A stretch of 64,000 nucleotides of DNA. It comes from CAZEAN01 sp964510225 (GTDB lineage Bacteria > Planctomycetota > Planctomycetia > Isosphaerales > Isosphaeraceae). How positions within the stretch are numbered: position 1 is the stretch's first letter; the number at the start of each line of letters is the position of its first letter. Positions 55,405 through 64,000 of the stretch are shown piece by piece. Made by a program: the position numbers and the translations under genes. Below the pieces are notes generated by a model. The model did not search any database. It was given only the letters and a program-made list of their open reading frames with translations, and had not been told where the DNA came from. Location: NCBI GenBank assembly GCA_964510225.1, contig CAZEAN010000013.1:1-64000 (forward strand), in the 5' to 3' direction.

Positions 55405-55881
55405 CGATTGCGATCCTTAGAAACGTTGAGTTGAGTGTTGTCCGAGTTAATATGACTCCGCAATCAGACTGACATCCATTAAAGAAGTGTCTGTCCAATG
55501 AGAATCATCAAGATTGAAGACTAAATCTTAGGGGGATCTAGACCAGGAAGGCAAGTCGAGTGATGCCGTTGTTCCGACTCTGGACCTTAGGATCAAACAC
55601 TCTCACGATGAGAAGGGCAACGAAACGAACCCCGCTCATGCGGCAGAGTCAGAGGTGCGATCATCGCGGGACGCTGATCCGTCTCGATGGTTCAGAATCG
55701 GTCAATTGCTGGAAGGTCTGGAGAGTCGACACCGCATCGCCGAACGGTACAATTCGGAGAACAAGGTCGATACAGTTAATCAACGCGGGTTGCTTTGAGC
55801 TTCCCCAGAGTCTCTGATCTGACTCAATGTCGACCTCTGAACTGCGGACAGATCAACCTCTACGTTTTTGAGGCAAGGCTC
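55405..55881. promoter_or_regulatory. Divergent spacer, rpmA / WXG100 cluster
   Basis: 477 bp between the rpmA start (minus) and the WXG100-like gene (plus). No L21 gene on either strand and no convincing ORF (a frame at 55560-55817 looks spurious). Promoters for both sides should lie here. Confidence 0.4.
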
Positions 55882-56154
55882 ATGCCCCAAGCAAATGTCG
55901 ACCCGGCGGACTTGCGACGCTTCGCGCAGGGGCTTCAGCGGTTTAATCAAGACCTCCAATCACGGATGACTGTCCTTAATGGTCAGCTCCAGAATCTCTC
56001 ATCGACCTGGCGTGATCGCGAACACGACAAGTTTGCGGAGGAGTTCCGGGAGACGATGACAACGATCAATCGATTCCTCCAGTCCTCCGAGCGTCATATA
56101 CCGTTCTTAGTGAAGAAGGCGGAACGGATCGAAGACTACCTCCAACAGCGCTAA
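55882..56154 (+). CDS. WXG100-like small helical protein
   Basis: 90 residues from the ATG at 55882 (AAGG upstream); longer in-frame extensions lack a site. Two predicted helices joined by a turn with a W-x-D/E variant of the WXG motif: LSSTWRDREHDKFAEEF, as in EsxA/WXG100 proteins of type VII secretion. The size fits. C-terminus lacks a clear YxxxD/E. Dimer-forming secretion substrate or an intracellular relative. 54 bp before the coiled-coil gene. Confidence 0.8.
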   Translation: MPQANVDPADLRRFAQGLQRFNQDLQSRMTVLNGQLQNLSSTWRDREHDKFAEEFRETMTTINRFLQSSERHIPFLVKKAERIEDYLQQR

Positions 56155-56208
56155 AACCTCCTACTCAGCGAGGAAATCCGGCTACCACTTCTGAAGAAGG
56201 AGGCCGCG

Positions 56209-56781
56209 ATGGCAGAACGGGCTCGGGTTGAGTCGATCGACTCACTCCGCGATTTTCGGATCGCACTTGTGGAGTTTGCCGACTCAGTCCAACGGATTCT
56301 TGAAGGGGTGGAATCAGAAAATCGGAAAGTCAGGGATTGGCTGGAACATGAGCAGCCGAGGTATTGGAAGCGTCAGATTCAAGTTTGGAACCAACGGCTT
56401 GGCGAAGCACGATCGGCCCTCCATCGGAAGAATCTGCAACGATCCGATGGCTTCATCCCTGATGTCAGCCAAGAAAAGGAAGCGCTCAGGATCGCCAAGA
56501 ACCGCTTAGAGGAGTCTGAACAGAAGCTGGCGTCGATCCGAAGATGGGTTCCCCAGCTTCAACATGCACTCTCGGATTATCACGGAAACACCCGAGGGCT
56601 CAACGACTTCTCCTCAAATGGAGTCGAACGGATGTTAGCAATGCTCGACAAAATGATCGAATCCCTTGAGGCTTACGTGAGCCTAGCCCCGCCTCCGTTA
56701 AGTTCCGAACGTGCTACAGGCTCGGAGTCCGTTGTCCGGGAGCGTCCGACCGAGTCGGATTCCTCAGAATCGACGCATTAA
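56209..56781 (+). CDS. Coiled-coil protein in a WXG100-like cluster
   Basis: 190 residues, highly helical: heptad-rich EFADSVQRILEGVE, LRIAKNRLEESEQKLASIRR. It ends in a Ser/Glu-rich disordered tail (~160-190). No enzyme motif. AAGGAGG lies 6 bp before the ATG. Set between two WXG100-like genes, it probably belongs to the same complex (perhaps a chaperone or partner). Function not known. Confidence 0.75.
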   Translation: MAERARVESIDSLRDFRIALVEFADSVQRILEGVESENRKVRDWLEHEQPRYWKRQIQVWNQRLGEARSALHRKNLQRSDGFIPDVSQEKEALRIAKNRLEESEQKLASIRRWVPQLQHALSDYHGNTRGLNDFSSNGVERMLAMLDKMIESLEAYVSLAPPPLSSERATGSESVVRERPTESDSSESTH

Positions 56782-56817
56782 CGATAAGAATGGCCCAGAA
56801 TCTCTGGTGGTTTTCTG

Positions 56818-57048
56818 ATGCGCTTTAGCAATCTTGGCGCGGCGGTATCCAAGCTCCGTCATGAATCTAAACAGTTGAGAATGCGTTGGGAGCAAGCTAA
56901 GGAGGGCTGGGACGACGAAGTCAGCCGCGATTTTGAGTCGAAGCAGCTCGATCCGATCCACCGGAGTGTCGAACAATCGCTCCGAGGGATGGATGAGCTC
57001 AAGCAGTTTCTGACACGGATGGTGAACGACGTTGGCCGCCGAGAGTAG
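56818..57048 (+). CDS. Second short WXG100-like protein
   Basis: 76 residues, about two helices with a central WDDE turn (AKEGWDDEVSRDFE), again resembling the WXG100 fold although shorter than usual. 36 bp after the coiled-coil gene; third member of the triad. A flanking gene for a type VII ATPase (EssC/EccC) is not in the window. Confidence 0.7.
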   Translation: MRFSNLGAAVSKLRHESKQLRMRWEQAKEGWDDEVSRDFESKQLDPIHRSVEQSLRGMDELKQFLTRMVNDVGRRE

Positions 57049-57095
57049 CTCTTAGGCGATCTGCTCGGGATTCTGCGGGGTAGTGGGCACGTTGG

Positions 57096-58256
57096 TTACC
57101 TAGCGAGCCGGCTGATGTTGGGTTGTCCTCCGGAATGGATTGGATGGTACTGATCCGGTGCCTGAGGCAACCAGAGGGTAAACCGAGCGCCGCCGTTTGG
57201 TCCATTCGAGGCGAGAATCAGTCCTTGGTGCTCCCGGAGAATTTCGGCAGCCAAGTAGAGACCGAAGCCGGTCCCACCTTCCTTCGTTGAAAAGAATGGC
57301 TGAAAAATCCGGTCGAGCATCTCTTGAGGTACACCGGGGCCGTCGTCGATCACCTCGATGATCGCGCCTGGTCCGAACTCGACCTGGTTGGCATGGTCGG
57401 AAGCTCGCGACGATCGGACTCGGACCTGGATCCGTGAGCCTTCGGGATAAATCAAGAGCGCTTCGCGAGCGTTTGCCATCAGATTGAGGAGCACTTGGAT
57501 GAGACGGCCAGGATCGGCGAGCACGGTCGGTGCGGGAGGCTGCTCTTGCTCCAAGGTCAACTGAAGCTGGTCGCGCTTGAGGTCGGCTCCCTTCGAGAAG
57601 TAGTCGACGGCTTCATGGACCAGTGGTCCCACTTCGGTTGGTTGCAACACGGGTCTGCCTGAGCGGACCGCTGCCATCAAATGATCGAGCCGGATCTGAA
57701 GTATCTGAACTGCACGGATAATTGGATCGGTATAGCCAACCGCGGGATCGGTCGGTGAGAGCTTCATCTGCATCAACTCGGCATTACCACGGATCACTCC
57801 AAGTGGGCCCCGGATCTCGTGAACGATCCCGGTCAAGAGCTGTCCGATCTGCGCCATCTGTTCGTTCAGCATGGCATTTAAGGCAAGTTGCCGGACCTTC
57901 GTGAGCAGTCGGACCCGCGCTAACACAAGAGGCTCTGAGGCTGAGCTGGTGACATAATCGTCGGCACCGGCTTGAATCGAGTCCGAGACCGACTTATGGT
58001 CATCACCAGCCGTACGCATCAGGAGTGTGATCCCCTGAAGGATTGGATCATGACGGAGCGTCTGACAGATCCGAAAGCCACCGCCGTCCGGAAGTTCGGC
58101 ATTGATCACCACCAGATGTGGAATCTGTCGACGCGCAATCGCGATCCCTGCCTCCCCCTCGCTCGACTCTTGGACCTGAAAGTCATGAGCCCGAAGTAAG
58201 GTGGCAAGGCGAGTTCGATCGTCGTCGCGATGGTCGATGAGCAGTACGAGGCTCAT
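57096..58256 (-). CDS. Sensor histidine kinase with degenerate N-terminal receiver domain
   Basis: 386 residues. N-terminal receiver-like domain (~1-120) has lost the phospho-acceptor: VVINAELPD carries Asn52 instead of Asp, the acidic pair is D8-H9 (usually DD), and the conserved Lys is replaced (DDYVTSSASEPL). C-terminal kinase (~130-386) is intact: H-box GIVHEIRGPLG (H146), N-box NLMANAREAL, G1 DDGPGVP, F-box FFSTKEG, G2 GTGFGLYLA. No membrane segment, so cytosolic. The receiver probably binds a partner or senses another signal without phosphorylation. No cognate regulator is adjacent. Its 3' end faces the WXG100-like genes. Confidence 0.9.
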   Translation of the reverse strand: MSLVLLIDHRDDDRTRLATLLRAHDFQVQESSEGEAGIAIARRQIPHLVVINAELPDGGGFRICQTLRHDPILQGITLLMRTAGDDHKSVSDSIQAGADDYVTSSASEPLVLARVRLLTKVRQLALNAMLNEQMAQIGQLLTGIVHEIRGPLGVIRGNAELMQMKLSPTDPAVGYTDPIIRAVQILQIRLDHLMAAVRSGRPVLQPTEVGPLVHEAVDYFSKGADLKRDQLQLTLEQEQPPAPTVLADPGRLIQVLLNLMANAREALLIYPEGSRIQVRVRSSRASDHANQVEFGPGAIIEVIDDGPGVPQEMLDRIFQPFFSTKEGGTGFGLYLAAEILREHQGLILASNGPNGGARFTLWLPQAPDQYHPIHSGGQPNISRLAR

Positions 58257-58599
58257 GCGTCTGGATCATTCCAAGAAGATTCGACCGTGAACTCGAGGTT
58301 GAAGTGCCGCAGAGAAGACTGAAGGGTTACGGTCCAATCGACTAACAATAAAGCTACGATCCTACTCGATGCGGATCATCCGCGATATAGTGGTGCTCAT
58401 GTTGCACATTTTGTCCTTCGGAATTATGCATGCACCCGGTGATCAGAATCCTGCTGGGGAGTTGAACCGAGGACCCTCGGTCGCTCTGACGTTGATAGTC
58501 CGACAGACTCTTGCCTTGGTACGCTGATCGACTCTCACGACGCTCAACTGACCCAGAGGCTCCCAGACAATATCAAGGGATGGATTGAACCAAGCCGCC
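58257..58599. promoter_or_regulatory. Divergent spacer, histidine kinase / glgB
   Basis: 343 bp between divergent starts. It holds a short palindrome GCGGAT-C-ATCCGC at 58371-58383, a possible operator. No gene or RNA recognised. Confidence 0.4.
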
Positions 58600-60840
58600 A
58601 TGACCATCAGACCAACCCTCCAAGTCCCGACCCTCGCCAAGACCGACATCGACCACCTGATCTACGCAAATCACGGTGATCCCTACAGTATTCTGGGTCC
58701 TCATGTCGTCGACCTCAACGGCAAGCGTTCCTTGGTAATCCGCGCGATGCTCCCTGAGGCGAAGTTCGCTCGGGTGATCGACCTCCGTGAAGGAGAGCCC
58801 GGGAACAGCAGGGAGATGGTCCGAGTCCATCCCGAAGGGGTCTTCGAGCTGATCTTAGACGGGGTTGACGCCCCGATCCCCTACCGCCTCGGCGTTGAGA
58901 ACAACGAAGGACATTCGTGGCAGTTTGTCGATCCATATCGTTTTCCCCAGACACTCTCCGATTTTGACATCTACCTCCTCGGCGAAGGGAATCACCTTCG
59001 GGCCTTTGACAAACTCGGGGCCCATCCCCTGGTGATCGACGGGATCCGTGGGGTTCACTTTGCCGTCTGGGCGCCGAATGCCCTCCGAGTCAGTGTTGTC
59101 GGCAATTTTAATCATTGGGATGGTCGACGGCACCCGATGCGATGCCTCGGTAGTACCGGGATCTGGGAGATCTTCATTCCAGACCTAGTCCCTGGTGAAT
59201 TCTATAAGTATGAAATCAAAAGCCGTTACAACAGCTATTTGGTCAGGAAATCCGACCCCTTTGCGTTTGCTTCACAGCAGCGTCCCGAAACAGCCTCAAT
59301 CGTTGCCGACATCGATCACTTTCAGTGGAACGACCACCAGTGGCTTCAAGAGCGGGAGGCCCGCCAAGGGCTCGACGCTCCGATCTCAGTTTATGAGGTG
59401 CATCTCGGTTCCTGGAGACGAAAAGTCGAAGAGACGGGAGGGTTCCTCAACTACCGAGAACTGGCGGATCAACTGGTTCCCTACGTCAAAGAAATGGGCT
59501 TTACGCATATCGAACTTTTGCCAATCAACGAGCACCCCTTTGATGGCTCGTGGGGCTATCAGCCGGTCGGATTGTTCGCACCGACATCCCGGTTTGGGGC
59601 TCCCGCAGATTTCGCTGCGTTCGTTGACGCGATGCACCAAGCGAACATCGGTGTCATCATCGACTGGGTCCCTGCCCACTTCCCACGCGACGAACATGGT
59701 CTTGGCTTTTTCGACGGAACCCATCTATACGAGCACGAAGACCCGAGGCTCGGCGAACACCAGGACTGGGGTACGAAGATCTACAACTTCGGCCGTGACG
59801 AAGTCCGTAACTACTTGCTCGCAAATGGCTTGTTCTGGCTCGAGAAGTACCATATCGACGGTCTCCGGGTCGACGCCGTCGCTTCGATGCTCTATCTCGA
59901 CTACAGCCGGAAGGACGGCGAGTGGATTCCAAACCAGTTTGGCGGCAATGAAAACCTTGAGGCGATCTCTTTCTTGAAGCGGTTCAATGAGCTGGTTCAC
60001 GCTCATCATCCGGGCGTGCTAACGCTCGCCGAAGAGTCGACCGCATTTACGGGCGTCTCGCGACCCACCTATCTCGGCGGACTCGGATTTTCGATCAAAT
60101 GGAACATGGGTTGGATGAACGATACCTTGTCCTACTTTGCAAAGGATCCGGTCCATCGTAAATATGATCACGGAATGCTCACGTTCTCGTTAATTTATGC
60201 CTTTACTGAAAATTTTATGCTTCCGCTATCACATGATGAGGTAGTTCATGGCAAAGGCTCATTGCTTGACAAGATGCCGGGCGATCTCTGGCAAAAATTT
60301 GCTAACTTGAGACTTCTGTTGACCTATCAGTGGACGCATCCCGGCAAAAAGCTTTTGTTTATGGGCGGGGAGATTGGTCAGTGGAGGGAGTGGAGCGAGG
60401 CCGAGAGTCTCGATTGGCACCTTCTTCAGTGGCCTCTCCACCAAGGTCTCCAACGGATGGTCGCTGATCTGAACCGACTCTATCGCTCGGAGCGCTCACT
60501 CTTCGAAATTGACTTTGACTGGAAAGGGTTCTCGTGGATTGAACTCCACGATTGGGAGAATAGTGTTCTCGTCTATCAGCGAATCGCCAAGAATCCTGAT
60601 GACTTTCTGATCGTCGTCTGCAACTTCACGCCGGTCGCCCGAGAGTCATACCAGATCGGTGTCCCTCGGGGTGGGGCGTACCGCGAGTTGTTCAACAGCG
60701 ACGCCGAAATCTACGGTGGCTCAAATTTCGGAAACGCCGGCCACGTCGAGGCGCTCGGACGGCAGCACCACGATCAGCCATTCGAGCTCAATCTTCGATT
60801 GCCCCCGCTCGGCGTTCTTGTTCTTAAGAATGAGACTTAG
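58600..60840 (+). CDS. glgB: 1,4-alpha-glucan branching enzyme
   Basis: Makes alpha-1,6 branches in glycogen. 746 residues from the ATG at 58600 (TTG 58585 adds five). N-terminal CBM48-type domains (YSILGPHVVDLNGKRSL; GVHFAVWAPNALRVSVVGNF) then the GH13 barrel: YEVHLGSWRR, GYQPVGLFAPTSRFG, catalytic Asp in DGLRVDAVASML, catalytic Glu in LAEESTAF and PLSHDEVVHGKGS. C-terminal beta domain complete. Glycogen synthase genes are not in the window. Typical GlgB length. Confidence 0.97.
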   Translation: MTIRPTLQVPTLAKTDIDHLIYANHGDPYSILGPHVVDLNGKRSLVIRAMLPEAKFARVIDLREGEPGNSREMVRVHPEGVFELILDGVDAPIPYRLGVENNEGHSWQFVDPYRFPQTLSDFDIYLLGEGNHLRAFDKLGAHPLVIDGIRGVHFAVWAPNALRVSVVGNFNHWDGRRHPMRCLGSTGIWEIFIPDLVPGEFYKYEIKSRYNSYLVRKSDPFAFASQQRPETASIVADIDHFQWNDHQWLQEREARQGLDAPISVYEVHLGSWRRKVEETGGFLNYRELADQLVPYVKEMGFTHIELLPINEHPFDGSWGYQPVGLFAPTSRFGAPADFAAFVDAMHQANIGVIIDWVPAHFPRDEHGLGFFDGTHLYEHEDPRLGEHQDWGTKIYNFGRDEVRNYLLANGLFWLEKYHIDGLRVDAVASMLYLDYSRKDGEWIPNQFGGNENLEAISFLKRFNELVHAHHPGVLTLAEESTAFTGVSRPTYLGGLGFSIKWNMGWMNDTLSYFAKDPVHRKYDHGMLTFSLIYAFTENFMLPLSHDEVVHGKGSLLDKMPGDLWQKFANLRLLLTYQWTHPGKKLLFMGGEIGQWREWSEAESLDWHLLQWPLHQGLQRMVADLNRLYRSERSLFEIDFDWKGFSWIELHDWENSVLVYQRIAKNPDDFLIVVCNFTPVARESYQIGVPRGGAYRELFNSDAEIYGGSNFGNAGHVEALGRQHHDQPFELNLRLPPLGVLVLKNET

Positions 60841-60948
60841 TCGAGATCGGTGCAACCTTGGATCGGAACAGACATCACTCCAGGGACGGAAACTGTAAGC
60901 CCTGGTGCGCTCCTGGATCCAATAAAGCAGACAAGATCTGAGTCAAAT

Positions 60949-61392
60949 TCAACGAGCCGTCAGATTTAATGCAATGACGGCCATGATCGTTCCGAATCCG
61001 ATCGAAACGACGACCGTGATGTTTGAGATCCGAGCGGGGCCAACCCAAATGAGGGCCCCAATCAAAGGGGCGTAGGTCAAGAGGACTGCAAGGGGAATGG
61101 CGACGAAAAGACGAAGCCTCGATCCTTGAATCGACTTCGGTTCAAGATCCTCTGAGGGCCGATCCGGTTGAGCCCACCATCGAGGACCTGCGCTACCGAG
61201 TCCGGAGACGCCGAGGATTGTAAACAAGAGACCCAGGAGATATGCAGGCCATCCCTTGATCGCAGCACGATCGTTGCCACCAAATTCGCCTTCAAAGAGG
61301 ATTAGGATGCCAACGTAAATGACCGGTATCGAAAATCCAGCGATGATCAATCGCTTGAGAAGTAGGAGCCAGTGACTCGGAGGGCGAAACAT
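60949..61392 (-). CDS. Small membrane protein, four transmembrane helices
   Basis: 147 residues with helices near 13-35, 50-68, 92-115 and 122-145 and a basic N-terminus. No motif recognised. 44 bp upstream of it lies the end of the creatininase-family gene on the same strand, so they may be co-transcribed. Confidence 0.68.
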   Translation of the reverse strand: MFRPPSHWLLLLKRLIIAGFSIPVIYVGILILFEGEFGGNDRAAIKGWPAYLLGLLFTILGVSGLGSAGPRWWAQPDRPSEDLEPKSIQGSRLRLFVAIPLAVLLTYAPLIGALIWVGPARISNITVVVSIGFGTIMAVIALNLTAR

Positions 61393-61436
61393 GGCGAATT
61401 CCCGACGATCAGTAAGATCAAGGCAACCAGAATCGC

Positions 61437-62183
61437 TTAAGTCTGCTGTAACGGAATAGCGGCGAGTCGGTCGGTTACAGAGGTGACTGCCTGAACAATC
61501 GCTTCTAACATCTTGACGCCCGATTCTGGGGTCGCGAAGGAAGGATAGCCAACTGCACCTCGTTGAGTCCGCCTTCCAAAGTCAATGGCTTGGAAGAGGC
61601 CATCGGGAAGGTTGAGGTCGGCGGGGTCGTCGGCTATCCGATCCGTGCGGACCAGCTCGGGCCGAAGATGCATCATCATCGACGTTTCGACTTCGCAGGC
61701 ATGCCCGACACTTTTCCGAGGTCCCCGGCAAAGCTCGGCGATCGCTTCAGAAGCGAGTTCCCAGTAAGCAGCCCCGGTCAAAACCGCCTTCGGAAACTGC
61801 ACGTCGAGTCGACGAAGCGCGACCTTGAGCGGATCAATGTTCCCACCGTGGCCGTTTAGGAGGAGTATCCTCTGGAACCCAGAGCGGAGCATCGGGAGAA
61901 GCAATTCGATGAGAAGTTGCTCATAGGTCGGAAGTGTCGCTGTTAGCGTTCCGCCGAAGGGTACGTGGTGTTCGCTTGCACCGATCCAGAGGACCGGGAG
62001 AAGGAGGACTTGGTCTGGCCGTTCTTGTTCCAGGCCCTCAGCGACAGCTCCCACGAGGATGGAGTCGGTGAACACGGGGAGGTGATCACTGTGTTGTTCG
62101 CAGGCAGCGATCGGTGCCACAACCACTGTTTGATCGCGTCTGATCTCTTCGATTTCCGGGGCGGTCAACGATTCGAAGCGCAT
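61437..62183 (-). CDS. Creatininase-family amidohydrolase
   Basis: 248 residues. Metal ligands of the family are present: ACEQHSDHLPVFTD, LNGHGGNIDP and GHACEVETSMMM. Members hydrolyse cyclic amides (creatininase, FAPy deformylase, MftE-type peptidase); no neighbour points to one substrate. 34 bp after mgtE on the same strand. Confidence 0.9.
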   Translation of the reverse strand: MRFESLTAPEIEEIRRDQTVVVAPIAACEQHSDHLPVFTDSILVGAVAEGLEQERPDQVLLLPVLWIGASEHHVPFGGTLTATLPTYEQLLIELLLPMLRSGFQRILLLNGHGGNIDPLKVALRRLDVQFPKAVLTGAAYWELASEAIAELCRGPRKSVGHACEVETSMMMHLRPELVRTDRIADDPADLNLPDGLFQAIDFGRRTQRGAVGYPSFATPESGVKMLEAIVQAVTSVTDRLAAIPLQQT

Positions 62184-62217
62184 GGGGAATGGTCATCCTC
62201 GAAAATCGGGGCCGAAG

Positions 62218-63645
62218 TCAGGGGCCGGTGTCGGTCCAGAAAAGCAGGATCAATGCAATGGTATAGAAGATCACCAGCCCAGTGGTGTCAACGAGTGTAC
62301 TGATCATTGGCGCTGAGATCACGGCAGGATCGATCCCCAAACGTCGGGCAAGGATGGGGACCGCCGCGCCGACGGTATTCGCCCAGACGCAGATTCCGAG
62401 TACCGAGAGCCCGATCACGGTCGCAAAGCGAAGGTCTCTAAGGAGACCGACCTCCCCGAAACCCTTGGCATCGAGTGAACAAAGTACAAAGGCGACACTG
62501 AATCCGATCAACCCCAGTGAGGTTCCCAAGAGGACCCCGGTTGTTGCTTCTCGGGTGACCACTCGAAACAGATCCTGATTTTCGATTTCGCCGAGTGCCA
62601 TGCCTCGGATGACCGTCCCGACCGCCTGACTTCCTGCGTTTCCACCGGTACCGATCAACAAAGGTACCAGCATGCCCAGCTCGAATCCGAATGATTCAAT
62701 TGCATCCTGATTTACACCACTAAAGAAGAGCAGGATGGAGGTCGAAATCCCGGCTGCCAGGAAGAGGACCAAGAGCCAGACGATCCGACGGCGGACTGCC
62801 GCGACAATTCCGCCCTCACCAGGCTCATCCTCTGATTGGGCAGCGTCGTAATCAACACCACCGAATCGGAGCAAGTCCTCAGATTGCTCCTCGCTCAAAA
62901 TATCAATTGCATCATCGTGAGTGACAATCCCAACAAGCATCTCATTGCGGCCGATGATCGGCAAGGCGAGTAAGTCATACTGGGCGATCTTGTGCGCGAC
63001 CTCTTCGCGATCATCGCCGACGCGGGCGGAGATCGTCTCGGTCCGCATCACGTCTTCGACCCGTGCTGTTGGTCGCGCCAAGATCAGGGCTTGGAGCGAG
63101 ATCGAACCGAGCAACCGTCGCTGGTGATCCACCACATAACTGGTCAAGATCGTCTCACGATCGGGTGCCTCGCGGCGCAGATAATCAATCGCTTCACGGA
63201 CGCTGACAAACGGCGGGAGGGTTGCGTAGTCGGTCGTCATCACCGAGCCCGCCGTCCCAGGAGCGTATTCGGTGAGCCTCTTGATGTCGTCACGCTCGGC
63301 TTGGGCCATCCGACGGAGAATCAATTCCTCCGTATCATCATCGAGCCGATTCACGAGATCGGCACGGTCGTCGTGAGGCATATCACGGAGAAGGGCGGCC
63401 GCTTCGATTGCCGGGATCGACTCAATCAACTTAACTTGTCGATCTGAGTCAAAGTAACTGACGATCTCGGCGCGGTGTCGGGGCTCGAGCAGTCGGAGGA
63501 TTGGTTCGACGTCGACCACCTCCAGGTCTTCGATCAGTTCGGCCTGCCTCGCTACTGGATAATCTCCAAGGAAGTCACGGACCGCTTCTGCTTGGCCATC
63601 TCGGATCAGTTGAGTGACCTCGAAGAGCAGAAGCGGGTTCTCCAT
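62218..63645 (-). CDS. mgtE: MgtE-family Mg2+ transporter
   Basis: 475 residues from the ATG at 63645, with GGAG upstream (GTG 63651 too close). N-terminal MgtE domain (~1-130, ending AERDDIKRLTEY), two CBS domains (~135-260: TDYATLPPFVSVREAI, MRTETISARVGDD), a plug helix, then five transmembrane helices (~285-475) with GTGGNAGSQAVGTVIRG. Mg2+ binding at the CBS interface gates the channel in the family. Full length. Confidence 0.94.
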   Translation of the reverse strand: MENPLLLFEVTQLIRDGQAEAVRDFLGDYPVARQAELIEDLEVVDVEPILRLLEPRHRAEIVSYFDSDRQVKLIESIPAIEAAALLRDMPHDDRADLVNRLDDDTEELILRRMAQAERDDIKRLTEYAPGTAGSVMTTDYATLPPFVSVREAIDYLRREAPDRETILTSYVVDHQRRLLGSISLQALILARPTARVEDVMRTETISARVGDDREEVAHKIAQYDLLALPIIGRNEMLVGIVTHDDAIDILSEEQSEDLLRFGGVDYDAAQSEDEPGEGGIVAAVRRRIVWLLVLFLAAGISTSILLFFSGVNQDAIESFGFELGMLVPLLIGTGGNAGSQAVGTVIRGMALGEIENQDLFRVVTREATTGVLLGTSLGLIGFSVAFVLCSLDAKGFGEVGLLRDLRFATVIGLSVLGICVWANTVGAAVPILARRLGIDPAVISAPMISTLVDTTGLVIFYTIALILLFWTDTGP

Positions 63646-63734
63646 CAGCACTCCATCAAGGGCTCAAAAGTAGAACTAATGTCCCGGCCAAATCGTCATC
63701 GGGCGACCATGCCTCGTGCCCGACCCTCGCTGAA

Positions 63735-64000
63735 TCAGCCGATCACTTCCTTACCGAGGTAAGGTTGAAGGACCTTGGGGACATCGATCCGACCATCGGA
63801 ACGCTGGTAGTTCTCAAGAACAACGATCATCCCTCGGCTCAGGGCGATCGCAGTGCCGTTGAGCGTGTGGACATACTTTGTTCCCTTTTGACCGGTTGGT
63901 CGGTAACGAATATTGAGCCGTCGTGACTGATAATCGGTACAGTCCGACGTGCTGGTGACTTCGCCGAACTCACCAGCCTCACCACGACCAGGCATCCACG
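63735..64000 (-). CDS. serS: Seryl-tRNA synthetase, C-terminal fragment (gene continues past window)
   Basis: The frame runs off the right edge; only the last ~88 residues are present. Class II motif 3 region TLNGTAIALSRGMIVVLENY, plus SNCTDYQ-like STSDCTDYQSRRLNIRYR, is diagnostic of SerRS. It ends VPKVLQPYLGKEVIG. 89 bp upstream of mgtE on the same strand. Confidence 0.93.
   Translation of the reverse strand, partial: WMPGRGEAGEFGEVTSTSDCTDYQSRRLNIRYRPTGQKGTKYVHTLNGTAIALSRGMIVVLENYQRSDGRIDVPKVLQPYLGKEVIG

Noticed and set aside
55560..55817. Plus-strand frame of 85 codons upstream of the WXG100-like gene
   Set aside because: Arg/Thr-rich without structure and no ribosome binding site; spurious.
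60888..60918. CCAGGG...CCCTGG pairing after glgB
   Set aside because: Short stem with a long loop and no T tract; not distinct enough to call a terminator.
61437..62183. Mycofactocin peptidase MftE
   Set aside because: Family is right but no mft genes are adjacent, so only the creatininase family is assigned.
1..64000. tRNA, rRNA, CRISPR, IS elements, cobalamin riboswitch
   Set aside because: Looked for cloverleaf sequences in spacers, regular repeats, transposase or integrase motifs, and a B12 box upstream of the mutase operon; none convincing. A covariance-model search would settle the RNA cases.

Overview
The window looks like a chromosomal segment of a Gram-negative, probably planctomycete-type bacterium. 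This is inferred from gene families only, because no rRNA or other strong phylogenetic marker is present. The pointers are a VIT-vWA protein, FHA proteins, a prenyltransferase-repeat/vWA fusion, a GspA/ExeA-type ATPase, an ABC permease fused to a CPBP protease, a DksA/TraR zinc-finger protein, a very divergent MnmE-like GTPase and WXG100-like small proteins. Gene density is high, with many 1-8 bp overlaps. I see no tRNA, rRNA, CRISPR array, insertion sequence or integrase.

Layout. 1-1.1 kb: the tail of a Gly/Ala-rich polymorphic-toxin-like protein overlapping a small immunity-like gene. 1.2-12.6 kb (minus strand): a nearly complete methylmalonyl-CoA (Wood-Werkman) operon, in the order CoA-transferase, mutA, mutB, meaB, 5S carboxyltransferase, 12S carboxyltransferase, small subunit, biotin carrier, epimerase. 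The CoA-transferase is split by one in-frame TAA. After a 1.2 kb, partly AT-rich divergent region, 13.8-15.7 kb (plus strand) encodes a second biotin carrier, an OadG-like subunit and an OadB Na+ pump. Together these could couple succinate/propionate interconversion to a sodium gradient.

16-30 kb is mixed: a membrane phosphatase/sulfatase-superfamily protein, ExeA-like ATPase, RsmE, TauE/SafE, VOC protein, serine hydrolase, GH32-like protein, vWA lipoprotein, an AAC(3)-I-like acetyltransferase and the FetAB/YbbLM transporter. 30.1-44.1 kb is the most unusual block. A VIT-vWA protein diverges from a plus-strand series of lidless Hsp70, alpha/beta hydrolase-metacaspase fusion, two membrane FHA proteins, prenyltransferase-repeat/vWA protein and TPR/peroxiredoxin-like protein. 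This resembles a surveillance or regulated-effector system, but that is inference.

44.1-64 kb returns to more ordinary genes: ABC exporter with CPBP protease, YifB/ComM, zinc-ribbon membrane protein, DksA/TraR protein with a clear terminator, then rpmA-obg-coaX-mnmE-like on the minus strand. A WXG100-like triad and a sensor kinase with a degenerate receiver follow, then glgB, a membrane protein, a creatininase-family amidohydrolase, mgtE and the 3' end of serS, which runs off the right edge.
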